Shown: one piece after another, positions 43,200 through 57,264 of the stretch | How the letters are laid out: each line of letters opens with the position of its first letter | Position numbering within the stretch: position 1 is the first letter of the stretch | Assembly: GCF_000702825.1 (NCBI RefSeq) | Contig: NZ_JNKF01000018.1 | Location: 1-64,000, forward strand | From: Prevotella sp. P6B1 | GTDB taxonomy: Bacteria > Bacteroidota > Bacteroidia > Bacteroidales > Bacteroidaceae | Reading direction: 5' to 3' | DNA: 64,000 bases | Translations under genes and position numbers: made by a program | The notes under the pieces: model-generated | The model's database searches: none | What the model saw: only the letters and a program-made list of their open reading frames with translations | What the model was told of the DNA's origin: nothing

Positions 43200-44939
43200 T
43201 TAATATGTATATTCTGTTCTCACATCTACATGGATAGCCTCTGCATTGCTGCCAAGGTTCGGGTTCAAGGCTACATCCTCTGTAGGATAGGGAAGATTGA
43301 AGCTGTTGGCTGTTACATTGGGAATCGGTGTCGACTCATCATACGATATTTCTGTTGGATCCCATGTTGCACCATCACTTTCGAAGTATTTCTTATACAC
43401 CTCGCTACAATTAAAAATGGCATTGCGGCGCTGGCTGGAAAGTTCGGCGATACAAGCATTTACATCGTAGTATGAACGGCGCACGAAGTCGTACCAGCGA
43501 TCCCCCTCGCCTGCAAGTTCCAAACGGCGCTCCTTCCAAACATCATCAAAGCTGAGCTGTGTCTTGTCTACAGATGATGGTACCGAACGGCTACGAACAG
43601 CATTATAGGCAGCAAGAGCGGTGGCGCTGGTGGTCTTACCCTGCAGTACTTCTGCTTCGGCATGTACCAGATAAACATCAGCAAGGCGAAGAATGTGAGT
43701 GGCTAGGGCGTATGCCATTCGGGCAGCAGAAATACCACATTCTGCTTCATGATCGGCATTGTCACCATAAGCATGCTTTACGTTCTGGACACCGCATGGA
43801 CCCTGGAAGCTGCTGGTGGCAGCAGGATTGTATTCCTTATCGAAATAGAACTTCAGAACATCAAATCCTTTCTTACCATTGCCCAGGTCCTTGTCACGCC
43901 AGAAGTAGTCATAAACATCGCCAGGCCCCATCATGGTTGCCTTACGGCGAGCATCTACGTCAAGACGGTTCTTGGGATTCTCGGTTACATCGTAGCCGAA
44001 AGCATCCTGCAGGTCGGCAGATGGGCCACCCCAGCCGCCCCAACAGTCACCAAACTCGTCGAAGCCTTCAGGCATCAAGTCGCTTTGCAGGGTGTTCTGA
44101 CTGGTCCACTTAGAACCTACAGTCCAGCGCCATGCAAATAGACTCTCGTCGCTTGCATTATTTGAGCCACGGAAAATGTCAGAATAGTTCTCCAACAGTT
44201 TGCGACCAGAGTTGTTAATCACATCGAGCGAAGCGGTAGAGGCTTTTTGCAACAGGCTGTTGTCGAGTGAGCCAGAAACGCCTGCAGCTGTCAGGGCAAC
44301 CTTTGCATACAGACCTTCTGCACAGTAGTAGTCAATACGACCTGTAGTACTCTTGGTCTTAGGCAACAGTTCCATTGCCTTTTCAAGGGTCATCATGATG
44401 TATTCGTAAACATCTGCTTTCTGTACCTTGTGCAGTGAATTGTAGTCACCGGCAGCAAGGTTCACAGAGTTATCGTGTACGATGGGAACATCGCCAAATG
44501 AACGTACAAGGAAGAAGTAGGCCATAGCCTTCCATGCCAGACATTCACCCATGCACTGGTTCTTTACACTCTCAGAGGCAGAAGCCCCCTTGATAGAGTT
44601 GTAGACAGTATTACAGTGTCCTATCTCTGCCCAGAGAGAGTATGACATGTTTACCAAGTCCTGATCGGTACCATTTACCGAGAAGTTCATATAAGGAGAA
44701 CTGCCCCAATACATGTTACCCGACATGACTTCACCGATCTTGATGAAACCGCGCTGGAAGTCATACCATGGAGAGTTGTACAGGTAGTTTACACCCGCTA
44801 TACATGAGTTGTCGTCGGTGTAGTAGTTCTCTGTGTTGTAGTTGTCTTCCACAGGCCTGTCCAGGAAGTCGTCACAAGAGGTCATGCTCACTCCCAAAAG
44901 CATGGCTGCTGCTACATATTTTAAATTCTTGATATTCAT
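43200..44939 (-). CDS. SusD-like surface glycan-binding lipoprotein (beta-glycan locus)
   Basis: 579 residues. Lipobox MTSC (Cys23, then DDFLDRP). SusD/RagB motifs include GECLAWKAMAYFFLVRSFGDVPIV, GRIDYYCAEGLYAKVALTAAG, HILRLADVYLVHAEAEVLQG and KERRLELAGEGDRWYDFVRR. It partners the SusC-like protein encoded 34 nt upstream. The binding specificity cannot be read from sequence, but GH26 and GH5 neighbours argue for a beta-1,4-linked glycan. Confidence 0.93.
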   Translation of the reverse strand: MNIKNLKYVAAAMLLGVSMTSCDDFLDRPVEDNYNTENYYTDDNSCIAGVNYLYNSPWYDFQRGFIKIGEVMSGNMYWGSSPYMNFSVNGTDQDLVNMSYSLWAEIGHCNTVYNSIKGASASESVKNQCMGECLAWKAMAYFFLVRSFGDVPIVHDNSVNLAAGDYNSLHKVQKADVYEYIMMTLEKAMELLPKTKSTTGRIDYYCAEGLYAKVALTAAGVSGSLDNSLLQKASTASLDVINNSGRKLLENYSDIFRGSNNASDESLFAWRWTVGSKWTSQNTLQSDLMPEGFDEFGDCWGGWGGPSADLQDAFGYDVTENPKNRLDVDARRKATMMGPGDVYDYFWRDKDLGNGKKGFDVLKFYFDKEYNPAATSSFQGPCGVQNVKHAYGDNADHEAECGISAARMAYALATHILRLADVYLVHAEAEVLQGKTTSATALAAYNAVRSRSVPSSVDKTQLSFDDVWKERRLELAGEGDRWYDFVRRSYYDVNACIAELSSQRRNAIFNCSEVYKKYFESDGATWDPTEISYDESTPIPNVTANSFNLPYPTEDVALNPNLGSNAEAIHVDVRTEYTY

Positions 44940-44973
44940 AATCTTTTGTTTTTACTATTTTACCTAATACCCT

Positions 44974-47900
44974 TTAGAAAGATACGTTAATGCCTAATGT
45001 AACAGAGGTTGGAGAAGGATAGCGTCCGTTATCCAGTCCATATACGTTGTTTGATGCTGTAGACACACCAATTTCTGGATCGTAGCCATCGTAACCTGTG
45101 ATGGTTAGCAAATTGGTGGCATTGAGGGTTAGGCGCAGGTTTGTCAAACCAAGCTTCTTGATGAGTTTCTGATCAAAGGTATAACCCAGTGTGATAGCCT
45201 TAAGGCGTACATAACTACCATCTTCGATGTAGCGTGAACTCCAAGCGTCGTTATCGTTCGGGTCGTTGATAGCTGCACGTGGTGTACTGCTATAGCCTGT
45301 GGTGATGACATTAGATATGTCGTTGTACCACCAATCAGAGTAGTTGCCGTCCTTAGGCTGCAGACGGGTGCGGTTCTGTACATCGGCGAGCTGGTTAGTC
45401 CAAGGAGAGTTCATGTGTGTGAGCTTCATCTTCATGTAGTTACCAACTTTGTTGCCTACCGAACCATTGATAAAGATGTTCAGGTCGAAGTTCTTATATA
45501 CGAAGGTGTTGTTCCAACCAAATGTGAACTTAGGCAGTGGAGAGCCGATGTTTGTCTTATCGTTTTCGTCGATAATACCGTCGCCGTTTACATCCTTGTA
45601 CTTGATATCTCCCACATAGGTGGTGTTCTTTGGATTATACTTGGTTGGATCTGTGCTCCATGACTTTGTACCATCAGGGTTTGTTACGATTGGATTGTTC
45701 TGCTGCAACGTGTTTACTGGAGAGTTCAGAATGTCCTCAAAACTCTGGTAGATTCCTTCTACTTCGTAGCCATAGAAATTATAGAGACTCTCGCCTGGTA
45801 CTGAACGGCTGACCACATCAGTCCACTGACCGTAACCTGGAAGTGCGGTAGAACCACTGAGGCTCTTCAGCTTGTTTCTATTGAACGAAATCTGGAAATC
45901 GCTCTGCCAGCTGAAGTCCTTGGTTTCGATAGGACGTGTCTTGAGTTCGAATTCGAAACCGGTATTCTCGATGTCGCCATAGTTACCGTAAGGCGCAGCA
46001 AGAGCAGAAGAGGCGTTACCTGATGTACCCATGATTGAAGGCAAGGTGAGCTGCATCAGCATGTCCTTAGATACCTTCTTGTACCAGTCGGCTGTAATGG
46101 CAATGCGACCATTAAAGAAACCTAAGTCAAGACCAATGTTGATCTGCTCCTGAGTCTCCCACTTGATGTCGAGATTCTTCAGGTTGGCAGGACGATAGCT
46201 CAGTCCAAGACCTGTTTCCATGGTTGACATGGCAGAACCCCATTTGTATCCACCGATGCTTGAGTTACCAGTCTGACCCCATCCGAGGCGAAGTTTACCG
46301 TTAGTGAACCACTTCAGATTCTTCATGAATGCCTCGTTAGTGAAACGCCATGCTCCTGCAACAGAGTGGAAGCCTGCCCAACGCTTGTTAGGACCGAAGT
46401 TTGAGCTACCATCATAGCGGTATGTATAGGTAAGCAGATAACGGTCGGCATAATTATAGGTTTCGCGCGTAAAGAACGATGCCATTGATGAAGAACCAAA
46501 GCCACTGCCTACCTTAGGCTCACCTGAACCGAGTGCAGGGTTGTGAACCTCGTCGTTAGGCAGATTGTTGTTCTGTAGAGAGATGTAGTCGTATTTCGAC
46601 TCCCAAGCCTCTTGTCCCACCATGGCTGTGATAGAGTGCTTGCCAAATGTGTTGGCATAGGTTACATAGTTCTTCAGTGCCCAGAAGGTGTTTGAGTTCT
46701 TCTGCATGCGGCTCTCGTTCGACGCGCGGTTCCAAGTGCCTAAGTTCACCTTTGGTTCATAAGTCTCTCCCTTTGAACTACCGATGTCGAAACCGAGTTC
46801 GGCATGCCATGTCAAGTGGTTGATTGGGGTGACGTCGGCAAATACACTACCGTTCAGTTTCTTACGTCCCAGCAGAATCTCATCCATCATTGCCAGAGCG
46901 ATGGGGTTAGGACTGGTGAATCCTTCCTTTGAAACATGCGAGTAGCCACCATTGATATCGTAGATCTGGATATCTGGGGGGGTGGTCAATGAGTAGTTGA
47001 TGATACCCTCATCAGAGTCGGCCAGTTTCAGGTCCTCATCCGTTGAGGTGAACGATGCGTTCAAACCAAGCTTCAACCACTTCTTCAGCTGTGCATCGAG
47101 GTTAACGCGGGTAGAGAAACGTTTGAAATTAGAGCCGATGATAGTACCCTGCTGGTTCATTAAACCACCAGAGATGAAGTACTTAACGGCATCTGTACCG
47201 CCCTGCGCACTGATTTGATGCTGGTGTTGCCAGGCGGTGCGGAATACGGCGTCCTGCCAGTTAGTTCCCTTTCCCAGTATTGAAGGATCGCTGTAGGTCT
47301 CGTCGGGCTTCGAGATCTCCCCCTGCTGAGCCATATCGTTATAGTACTCGGCAAACTCACGTAGGTTCAGCATATCGAGGCGCTTGCTCTGGCGCTGAAC
47401 TGTTACGCTGCCATCATAGGTGAATTTAGCTTCGCCGGCCTTACCGCGCTTGGTGGTAATCAGTACTACACCATTAGCACCCTGTGCACCATAGATGGCG
47501 GTGGCCGAGGCGTCCTTCAGAATCTCCATGCTGACAATATCAGCAGGGTTGATGGTTGATAGTGGTGATACGGTAGAAACCGAACCATTACCCAGAGCGT
47601 CGCCAAGGCCGAAGTCGGCACCAGAGTTACCGCCACCTTGCATAATCACACCATCAATAACGTACAACGGTTCGGCACCGGCATTAATGGTGGCCTGACC
47701 ACGTACACGGATGGATGAAGACGAGCCTGGAGCTCCTGATGTCTGTACAGCGGTAACACCAGTGACACGCCCCTGAAAACTCTGGTCGATATTTGTGATA
47801 TTTGACCCCTTGATGGCCTTCTCGTCCATGGTCGCAGATGCACCGGCAAGGTCGCTTTTCTTCATCGTACCATAACCTACAACAACTACTTCCTCGAGCA

Positions 47901-48246
47901 GTTGCTTGTCTTCTTCGAGAGTGATCTGATAGGTGGTTTTGTTAGCGGTAATTTTTACTTCCTTGGTTGTGTAACCAATGTAAGTGATGACTAGGGTCTG
48001 ACCTGGACTGGCGTTGAGTTGGAAGTTTCCGTCGAAATCGGTGGCTACACCGTTTGACGTCCCTTTCACTACTACACTGGCTCCAATCACGGGGCCCGAA
48101 GCGTCGACTACAGTACCTGTAATCTTCTTCGCTGCCTGCTGAATCTCCTGAGGAGCTCCTGCGGCATAAGCGTTTGATGAGTAGCCAAGCCCCAAGAAGG
48201 TCACAGCACCCATCAATAGCGCTGTTTTTGTAAGAAATTGATTCAT
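44974..48246 (-). CDS. SusC-like TonB-dependent transporter (beta-glycan locus)
   Basis: 1090 residues. Signal peptide (about 1-29), a CarboxypepD_reg-like domain (ITGTVVDASGPVIGASVVVK), TonB-box-like LEEVVVVGYGTMKKSDLAG, plug with SFQGRVTGVTAVQ and SATAIYGAQGANGVVLITTKRG, and a beta-barrel ending in LGINVSF. It imports oligosaccharides together with the SusD-like protein downstream. First gene of the operon; the 5' region of about 400 nt carries a -7 box and paired direct repeats. Confidence 0.93.
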   Translation of the reverse strand: MNQFLTKTALLMGAVTFLGLGYSSNAYAAGAPQEIQQAAKKITGTVVDASGPVIGASVVVKGTSNGVATDFDGNFQLNASPGQTLVITYIGYTTKEVKITANKTTYQITLEEDKQLLEEVVVVGYGTMKKSDLAGASATMDEKAIKGSNITNIDQSFQGRVTGVTAVQTSGAPGSSSSIRVRGQATINAGAEPLYVIDGVIMQGGGNSGADFGLGDALGNGSVSTVSPLSTINPADIVSMEILKDASATAIYGAQGANGVVLITTKRGKAGEAKFTYDGSVTVQRQSKRLDMLNLREFAEYYNDMAQQGEISKPDETYSDPSILGKGTNWQDAVFRTAWQHQHQISAQGGTDAVKYFISGGLMNQQGTIIGSNFKRFSTRVNLDAQLKKWLKLGLNASFTSTDEDLKLADSDEGIINYSLTTPPDIQIYDINGGYSHVSKEGFTSPNPIALAMMDEILLGRKKLNGSVFADVTPINHLTWHAELGFDIGSSKGETYEPKVNLGTWNRASNESRMQKNSNTFWALKNYVTYANTFGKHSITAMVGQEAWESKYDYISLQNNNLPNDEVHNPALGSGEPKVGSGFGSSSMASFFTRETYNYADRYLLTYTYRYDGSSNFGPNKRWAGFHSVAGAWRFTNEAFMKNLKWFTNGKLRLGWGQTGNSSIGGYKWGSAMSTMETGLGLSYRPANLKNLDIKWETQEQINIGLDLGFFNGRIAITADWYKKVSKDMLMQLTLPSIMGTSGNASSALAAPYGNYGDIENTGFEFELKTRPIETKDFSWQSDFQISFNRNKLKSLSGSTALPGYGQWTDVVSRSVPGESLYNFYGYEVEGIYQSFEDILNSPVNTLQQNNPIVTNPDGTKSWSTDPTKYNPKNTTYVGDIKYKDVNGDGIIDENDKTNIGSPLPKFTFGWNNTFVYKNFDLNIFINGSVGNKVGNYMKMKLTHMNSPWTNQLADVQNRTRLQPKDGNYSDWWYNDISNVITTGYSSTPRAAINDPNDNDAWSSRYIEDGSYVRLKAITLGYTFDQKLIKKLGLTNLRLTLNATNLLTITGYDGYDPEIGVSTASNNVYGLDNGRYPSPTSVTLGINVSF

Positions 48247-48448
48247 ACTTAAGAGTTATTATTGAAAATTGGTTTGTGAGATGTTAGCTTTTTAATCTGA
48301 CAATAGTGAATCAGTGCGCACATACGTTCCTATATATAATAAAGGTACGCGCATCGAACCATTATGTGGAGTTGTTTTGGGTCATAAGTTCTTTTTTTAA
48401 AGTTTATTATTAGTTATAGTGAGGAATACAGAAAAACTGAATCCGGTG

Positions 48449-48456
48449 CAAAGATA
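48449..48456 (-). promoter_or_regulatory. -7 box of the beta-glycan susC operon
   Basis: TATCTTTG on the minus strand, giving a leader of about 200 nt. No TTTG sits at the standard -33 position, so an activator may be needed. Confidence 0.6.
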
Positions 48457-48487
48457 GACCTTTTTTGATAAAGTAGTTAGCTTTTGC

Positions 48488-48555
48488 TTGCTCAAAACTG
48501 ATACTTTTTTGTCTTTCTGCATACTTATTTGCTTTATTTGCTCAAAACGCGTACT
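48488..48555 (-). repeat. Two 18-bp direct repeats exactly 50 bp apart: candidate activator sites
   Basis: TTGCTCAAAACTGATACT at 48488-48505 and TTGCTCAAAACGCGTACT at 48538-48555 differ only in the 3-nt middle. The proximal copy begins 32 nt upstream of the -7 box, where an activator would contact polymerase. Half-site layout (TTGCTCAAAAC n3 TACT) with a spacing of about five helical turns suggests one face of the DNA. An 87-codon frame over this region is considered spurious. Confidence 0.65.
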
Positions 48556-48621
48556 ATATGGGACAAAGTATTTTGCTTTTTTTGCCAAATTGCAGTTTTT
48601 TTTATCATTGTGAGAATATTG

Positions 48622-48653
48622 TTTGGTGGATTCGTGGGATTTTTGTTCCTTTG
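48622..48653 (+). promoter_or_regulatory. Promoter of the ThiD-like/AraC regulator gene (possibly leaderless)
   Basis: TTTG at 48622-48625 and TTCCTTTG at 48646-48653 are 20 nt apart. The ATG at 48659 begins only 5 nt after the -7 box, so the mRNA would start at or next to the start codon. Confidence 0.5.
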
Positions 48654-48658
48654 CAACC

Positions 48659-49552
48659 ATGAAAACGATACTGACGATAACAGGTAGTGATGGTACAGGC
48701 GGTTCGGGCGTACAGGCCGATATCCGACTTATCAGTCAGCTGGGCGGCACAGCAGCCTCGGCCATCACTTCGATTACGGTACAGAACACACTGGGTATCC
48801 AGGAGTTTCATGACCTGCCGGCTGCGGTGGTGCGTCAGCAGGTAGAGGCTATCATCAATGACCTGCAGCCGCAAATCGTCAAGATTGGACTGGTGCGTCG
48901 TAACGACGTGGTGCAGATATTGGCTGAGGTGCTGCAGCGCTACAAGCCACAACATATTATCTATGCGCCCGTATTAACATCAACCAAGGGTGAACAATTG
49001 GTAGAACCGCGTGTCTATGAGGCTATCGAACGTTTGCTGTTACCCCTGTGCACCGTGGTGCTGGCACCGAGCGATCTGCCCGTAGGACCTCGCCGGCATG
49101 GTGCTGCCAACCAGTTAGGTTCGGCATTAGCCTACTACCTGAGTCTCAATGAAAAGGTGAGCGAAGCTATGTTGCACGCACAGACGTATCTGAAACAGTT
49201 GCCAGCCGACTATACTGATGGCAATACCCGTACCGATGAGCTCTACAACCAGTTTCTCGACACCGTGGAGCGCTATTACAACCGCTATGCCGATGTGGCG
49301 TTCTATGCCGAACAACTGAACGTCAGTCCACGCTATTTAGGCCAGGTGACCCGTCAGGTTGCCAACCGCTCGCCCAAAGCTATCATTGATGAACGTATCA
49401 CCACCGAAATCGCTAAACTTATCACCACCACCAATAAACCGCTGAAAGACGTTGCCCGCTGGTTGGGGTTCTCGTCGCAAGCACACCTGTCGCGCTTCTT
49501 CAAAAAACGAAAAGGCGTGTCGCCAAGAGATTATCAGAATCATAAACAATAA
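48659..49552 (+). CDS. Degenerate ThiD-like kinase domain fused to AraC-type HTH, probable PLP-pathway regulator
   Basis: 297 residues from [10 protein letters not shown]. Residues 1-182 follow the HMP/pyridoxal kinase (ThiD/PdxK) plan: [44 protein letters not shown] and a shortened back half. The catalytic GTGC/GTGD motif at about 147-151 reads GAANQ, and the stretch that usually carries ATP-binding residues is shortened, so kinase activity is doubtful. Residues about 200-295 are an AraC-type double helix-turn-helix ([20 protein letters not shown] and [20 protein letters not shown]). pdxS starts 9 nt downstream, so control of PLP synthesis by a vitamin-B6-type ligand is likely (inference). 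Confidence 0.83.
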   Translation: MKTILTITGSDGTGGSGVQADIRLISQLGGTAASAITSITVQNTLGIQEFHDLPAAVVRQQVEAIINDLQPQIVKIGLVRRNDVVQILAEVLQRYKPQHIIYAPVLTSTKGEQLVEPRVYEAIERLLLPLCTVVLAPSDLPVGPRRHGAANQLGSALAYYLSLNEKVSEAMLHAQTYLKQLPADYTDGNTRTDELYNQFLDTVERYYNRYADVAFYAEQLNVSPRYLGQVTRQVANRSPKAIIDERITTEIAKLITTTNKPLKDVARWLGFSSQAHLSRFFKKRKGVSPRDYQNHKQ

Positions 49553-49560
49553 ATAAGAAA

Positions 49561-50432
49561 ATGACAAACGAAAGAACATTGCTAAACCGCCAGTTGGCTC
49601 AGATGCTGAAGGGTGGTGTTATAATGGACGTGACTACTCCCGAACAGGCTAAGATTGCTGAAGAGGCTGGTGCCTGTGCTGTAATGGCTCTCGAACGTAT
49701 CCCTGCCGACATCCGTGCAGCAGGCGGCGTGAGTCGTATGAGCGACCCCAAAATGATTCGCGGCATTCAGGAAGCCGTCAGCATCCCCGTCATGGCGAAG
49801 TGCCGTATCGGTCATATTGCTGAGGCCCAGATTCTGCAGGCCATCGAGATTGACTATATCGACGAGAGTGAGGTGCTGAGTCCTGCTGATAATATCTATC
49901 ATATCGATAAGACCAAGTTCGATGTTCCTTTTGTCTGCGGTGCCAAGAACCTGGGTGAGGCCTTGCGTCGTATTGCCGAGGGCGCCACAATGATTCGTAC
50001 CAAGGGTGAACCGGGTACAGGCGATGTGGTGCAGGCCGTGAGTCACATGCGTCTGATGCAGAGTGAGATCCGCCGACTGGTGTCGATGAGCGAGGATGAG
50101 CTCTTCGAGGCTGCCAAGCAGTTGCAGGCGCCTTATGAGTTGGTGAAGTTCGTGCACGAGAACGGCAAGCTGCCCGTTGTGAACTTTGCTGCCGGCGGTG
50201 TCGCCACCCCAGCTGATGCTGCGCTGATGATGCAGTTGGGTGCCGAGGGCGTGTTTGTGGGTAGCGGCATCTTCAAGAGCGGCAACCCCGCCAAGCGAGC
50301 TGCCGCCATTGTCAAGGCTGTGACCAACTATAAAGATGCCAAACTCCTGGCCGAGCTCAGTGAGGACCTTGGTGAGGCGATGGTAGGCATCAACGAGCAC
50401 GAGATAGAACTCTTAATGGCTGAACGAGGAAA

Positions 50433-50436
<4 letters not shown>
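49561..50436 (+). CDS. pdxS: Pyridoxal 5'-phosphate synthase, lyase subunit PdxS
   Basis: 291 residues, the usual length. It builds PLP from ribose 5-phosphate, glyceraldehyde 3-phosphate and ammonia supplied by PdxT. Asp23 ([10 protein letters not shown]), Lys80 (VMAKCRIGH) and Lys148 ([11 protein letters not shown]) match the active-site set, as do [18 protein letters not shown] and GVFVGSGIF. The 4-nt overlap with pdxT fits the joint PdxST complex. The 3' stop overlaps the ATG of pdxT. Confidence 0.97.
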
Positions 50437-54954
<4,518 letters not shown>

Positions 54955-54985
54955 TGCTATTTGTTTTTTTACATTATTTCTTTTT

Positions 54986-55936
54986 CTATGAGTTTCTCCA
55001 GCGAACAAACATCTGGTCGCCGATAATCTGCTGTACCTCTTGTACCAATTGCTCGTCCATAGGCTCGTTGACGTAGCCGATGTTCTTCAGTACGTTTTCG
55101 GGATTGGCACTGCTGAAGAGGGTGGTTGCGATACGTGGATTGCAACTGGTTGAGAACTGAATGGCCAGTTTCTCGATGGGGTAGCCCTTCTGTTGACAGC
55201 GAGCTGCTGCACGGGCACAAGCTGCCTGTAGGTCCTTACTGGCAGGATGCCAGTCAGGTGCACCGCGTTGTGAGAGCAAACCCATGGATAGGGGTGAGGC
55301 GTTGATGACACCTACATTGTGCTGTTCAAAGAAACCGAGGTAGTCCTGTAGCAACGTGTCGTTCAGACTGTAGTGGCAGAAGTTCAGGATGCTTTCTACC
55401 ACGCCCTCGTCGCAATGTTCGATGACCCACTTCAGATTCTCAGGTTGCAGGTCGGTGATACCTACATGGCCTACCACACCTTTCTTTCGCAGTTCTACCA
55501 GTGCAGGCAGTGTCTCGTCACATATCAGCTGAAGCCCGCCTTCCAGATCGCCTTGGAACTCAATATCGTGGACGTTGATCAGGTCGATATAGTCTACGTT
55601 CAGACGCTCCATACTCTCGTAAACACTGGCTGTAACGCGTTTCGCTGAGTAGTCCCAGGTGTTAACGCCATCCTTACCGTAGCGGCCTACTTTTGTTGAC
55701 AGATAGTATTTGTCGCGGGGAATCTCCTTCAGTGCTTTTCCTAAGACCATCTCGGCCTTTAGGTGTCCGTAGTAGGGAGATACGTCAATAAAGTTAATAC
55801 CATTGTCGATGGCTGTGTGTACGGCACGAATGCCCTCGTCTTCGCGGATGCCATGGAATACACCGCCTAATGAAGAGGCACCGAAACTGAGGTTCGACAC
55901 CTTCATGCCTGTTTTTCCGATTTCGTTATAAACCAT
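54986..55936 (-). CDS. Aldo/keto reductase, L-fucose/L-galactose dehydrogenase-like
   Basis: 316 residues. The tetrad is present: Asp in FIDVSPYYG with Tyr, Lys in YLSTKVGRYG, and His in LINVHDIEF. The overall layout (SFGASSLGGVFHGI near the start, LNFCHYSLND, INASPLSMGLLS) recalls L-galactose/L-fucose dehydrogenases that oxidise the free sugar to the lactone. Its position between fucP and a zinc dehydrogenase supports a fucose-related reaction. The start at 55936 is 12 nt after the fucP stop. Confidence 0.83.
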   Translation of the reverse strand: MVYNEIGKTGMKVSNLSFGASSLGGVFHGIREDEGIRAVHTAIDNGINFIDVSPYYGHLKAEMVLGKALKEIPRDKYYLSTKVGRYGKDGVNTWDYSAKRVTASVYESMERLNVDYIDLINVHDIEFQGDLEGGLQLICDETLPALVELRKKGVVGHVGITDLQPENLKWVIEHCDEGVVESILNFCHYSLNDTLLQDYLGFFEQHNVGVINASPLSMGLLSQRGAPDWHPASKDLQAACARAAARCQQKGYPIEKLAIQFSTSCNPRIATTLFSSANPENVLKNIGYVNEPMDEQLVQEVQQIIGDQMFVRWRNS

Positions 55937-55948
55937 TTCTTCTATATT

Positions 55949-57247
55949 TTATTTTGTTTGATGACTCACTTTAAAAGTACGATAGCCGTAAAGGGCGATA
56001 AAGCAGAAGCACAGCAGCGGCAGACAGAACGATACATTGACTGCTGGCCAGCCGGCTACGGTGCCCAGATCGATGATCATTCCCTGCAGGGGAGGCATCA
56101 GGGCGCCCCCCACAATGGCCATCACCAGGAAGGCGGCGCCAAGGGTGGTGTCTTCAACCTCAACATCCTCCAAAGCGATACCATAGATGGTGGGGAACAT
56201 GATTGACATGAAGAGGCTGATGCACACCAAACTGTACAAGCCTGCACGGCCATCAATGCAGATAGCACCCATAGTAAAGGCCGAGGCGCAGATGCCAAAG
56301 ATCATAAGCAACCGACGGGTGTTGATGTAGCGCATGATGAATGTGCCGACAAAGCGACCGCAGAGGTTCAGTGACATGGCTACGATATTAAACATCTGTG
56401 CTGTTGCCTTGTTGATGCCCAAACGGTCTGCATACTGGATGATAAACGTCCAGCACATAATCTGGGCGGCCACGTAGAATACCTGGGCAAGCACGCCGTA
56501 ACGGTAGATATTGTTGTGCCAGAGGCGGCGCAGACTGTGACTGGCATCGAGCTTGGTGCCGTCGCCTGCCACGTTTGGCATCTTAGTTACAGCAATGATA
56601 ATAAACATGATGAGTACCACCAGACCGAGAATGACATAAGGGTCGCGGATAACAGCCAGGTCGTGCAGACGAATGCTGGCTTTCTCGGCTTCGGATAAGG
56701 TGCCGAAGATAATCTGTCCGGCAGCATCGCGCTTATCCGACCATAGTTGGGGCAGTACGATAAACGAGGCTACAGCCATACCCGAGAGCGAACCCACGGG
56801 ATTGAAAGCCTGTGCCAGATTAAGTCGGCGCGTGGAGTTACTCTTGTCGCCCAACGAGAGAATAAACGGGTTGGCCGTTGTCTCTAAGAAGGCGAGACCG
56901 AAGGTGAGGATATACAGCGAGACGCAGAAAAACGAGAACTGCTGGAACTGTGCTGCAGGGATGAATAGGAATGCTCCAAAGGCGTAGAGTGCCAAGCCGT
57001 TGAGGATACCCACCTTGTAACTGAATCGACGAATGAACAGAGCTGCCGGGATGGCCATGGTTGCATAACCGCCGTAGAAGGCGAACTGAATCATGGAGGC
57101 CTTGGTGGCCGACAGTTCCATCACGGTTTGGAAGGCTGCCACCATCGGGTTGGTGATATCGTTGGCAAAGCCCCATAACGCGAAAAGTGAGGTGATGAGA
57201 ATAAATGTGAGTAGATACTTTTTTTCTACTAAAGGTTTCTTTTCCAT
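55949..57247 (-). CDS. fucP: L-fucose:H+ symporter FucP (MFS)
   Basis: 432 residues and about twelve membrane segments. FucP-type motifs: LFALWGFANDITNPMVAAFQ in helix 1, QFAFYGGYATMAIPAALFIRR, GLAFLETTANPFIL and NLAQAFNPVGS. It moves L-fucose across the inner membrane. It lies between fucI and the aldo/keto reductase, with 12-17 nt gaps. Confidence 0.92.
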   Translation of the reverse strand: MEKKPLVEKKYLLTFILITSLFALWGFANDITNPMVAAFQTVMELSATKASMIQFAFYGGYATMAIPAALFIRRFSYKVGILNGLALYAFGAFLFIPAAQFQQFSFFCVSLYILTFGLAFLETTANPFILSLGDKSNSTRRLNLAQAFNPVGSLSGMAVASFIVLPQLWSDKRDAAGQIIFGTLSEAEKASIRLHDLAVIRDPYVILGLVVLIMFIIIAVTKMPNVAGDGTKLDASHSLRRLWHNNIYRYGVLAQVFYVAAQIMCWTFIIQYADRLGINKATAQMFNIVAMSLNLCGRFVGTFIMRYINTRRLLMIFGICASAFTMGAICIDGRAGLYSLVCISLFMSIMFPTIYGIALEDVEVEDTTLGAAFLVMAIVGGALMPPLQGMIIDLGTVAGWPAVNVSFCLPLLCFCFIALYGYRTFKVSHQTK

Positions 57248-57264
57248 ATTGCTAATTGGTAGAT

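Noticed and set aside
48622-48658. Upstream ATG at 48623 for the ThiD-like/AraC gene
   Set aside because: It would put 12 residues that resemble nothing in the family before a canonical [10 protein letters not shown] start and lies inside the promoter.
48397-48660. 87-codon minus-strand frame upstream of the beta-glycan susC gene
   Set aside because: It covers the -7 box and paired direct repeats, has Lys/Ser/Tyr-rich text without domain likeness, and overlaps the start of the regulator gene.
49553-49560. Riboswitch between the regulator and pdxS
   Set aside because: The gap is 8 nt, too short for any aptamer.
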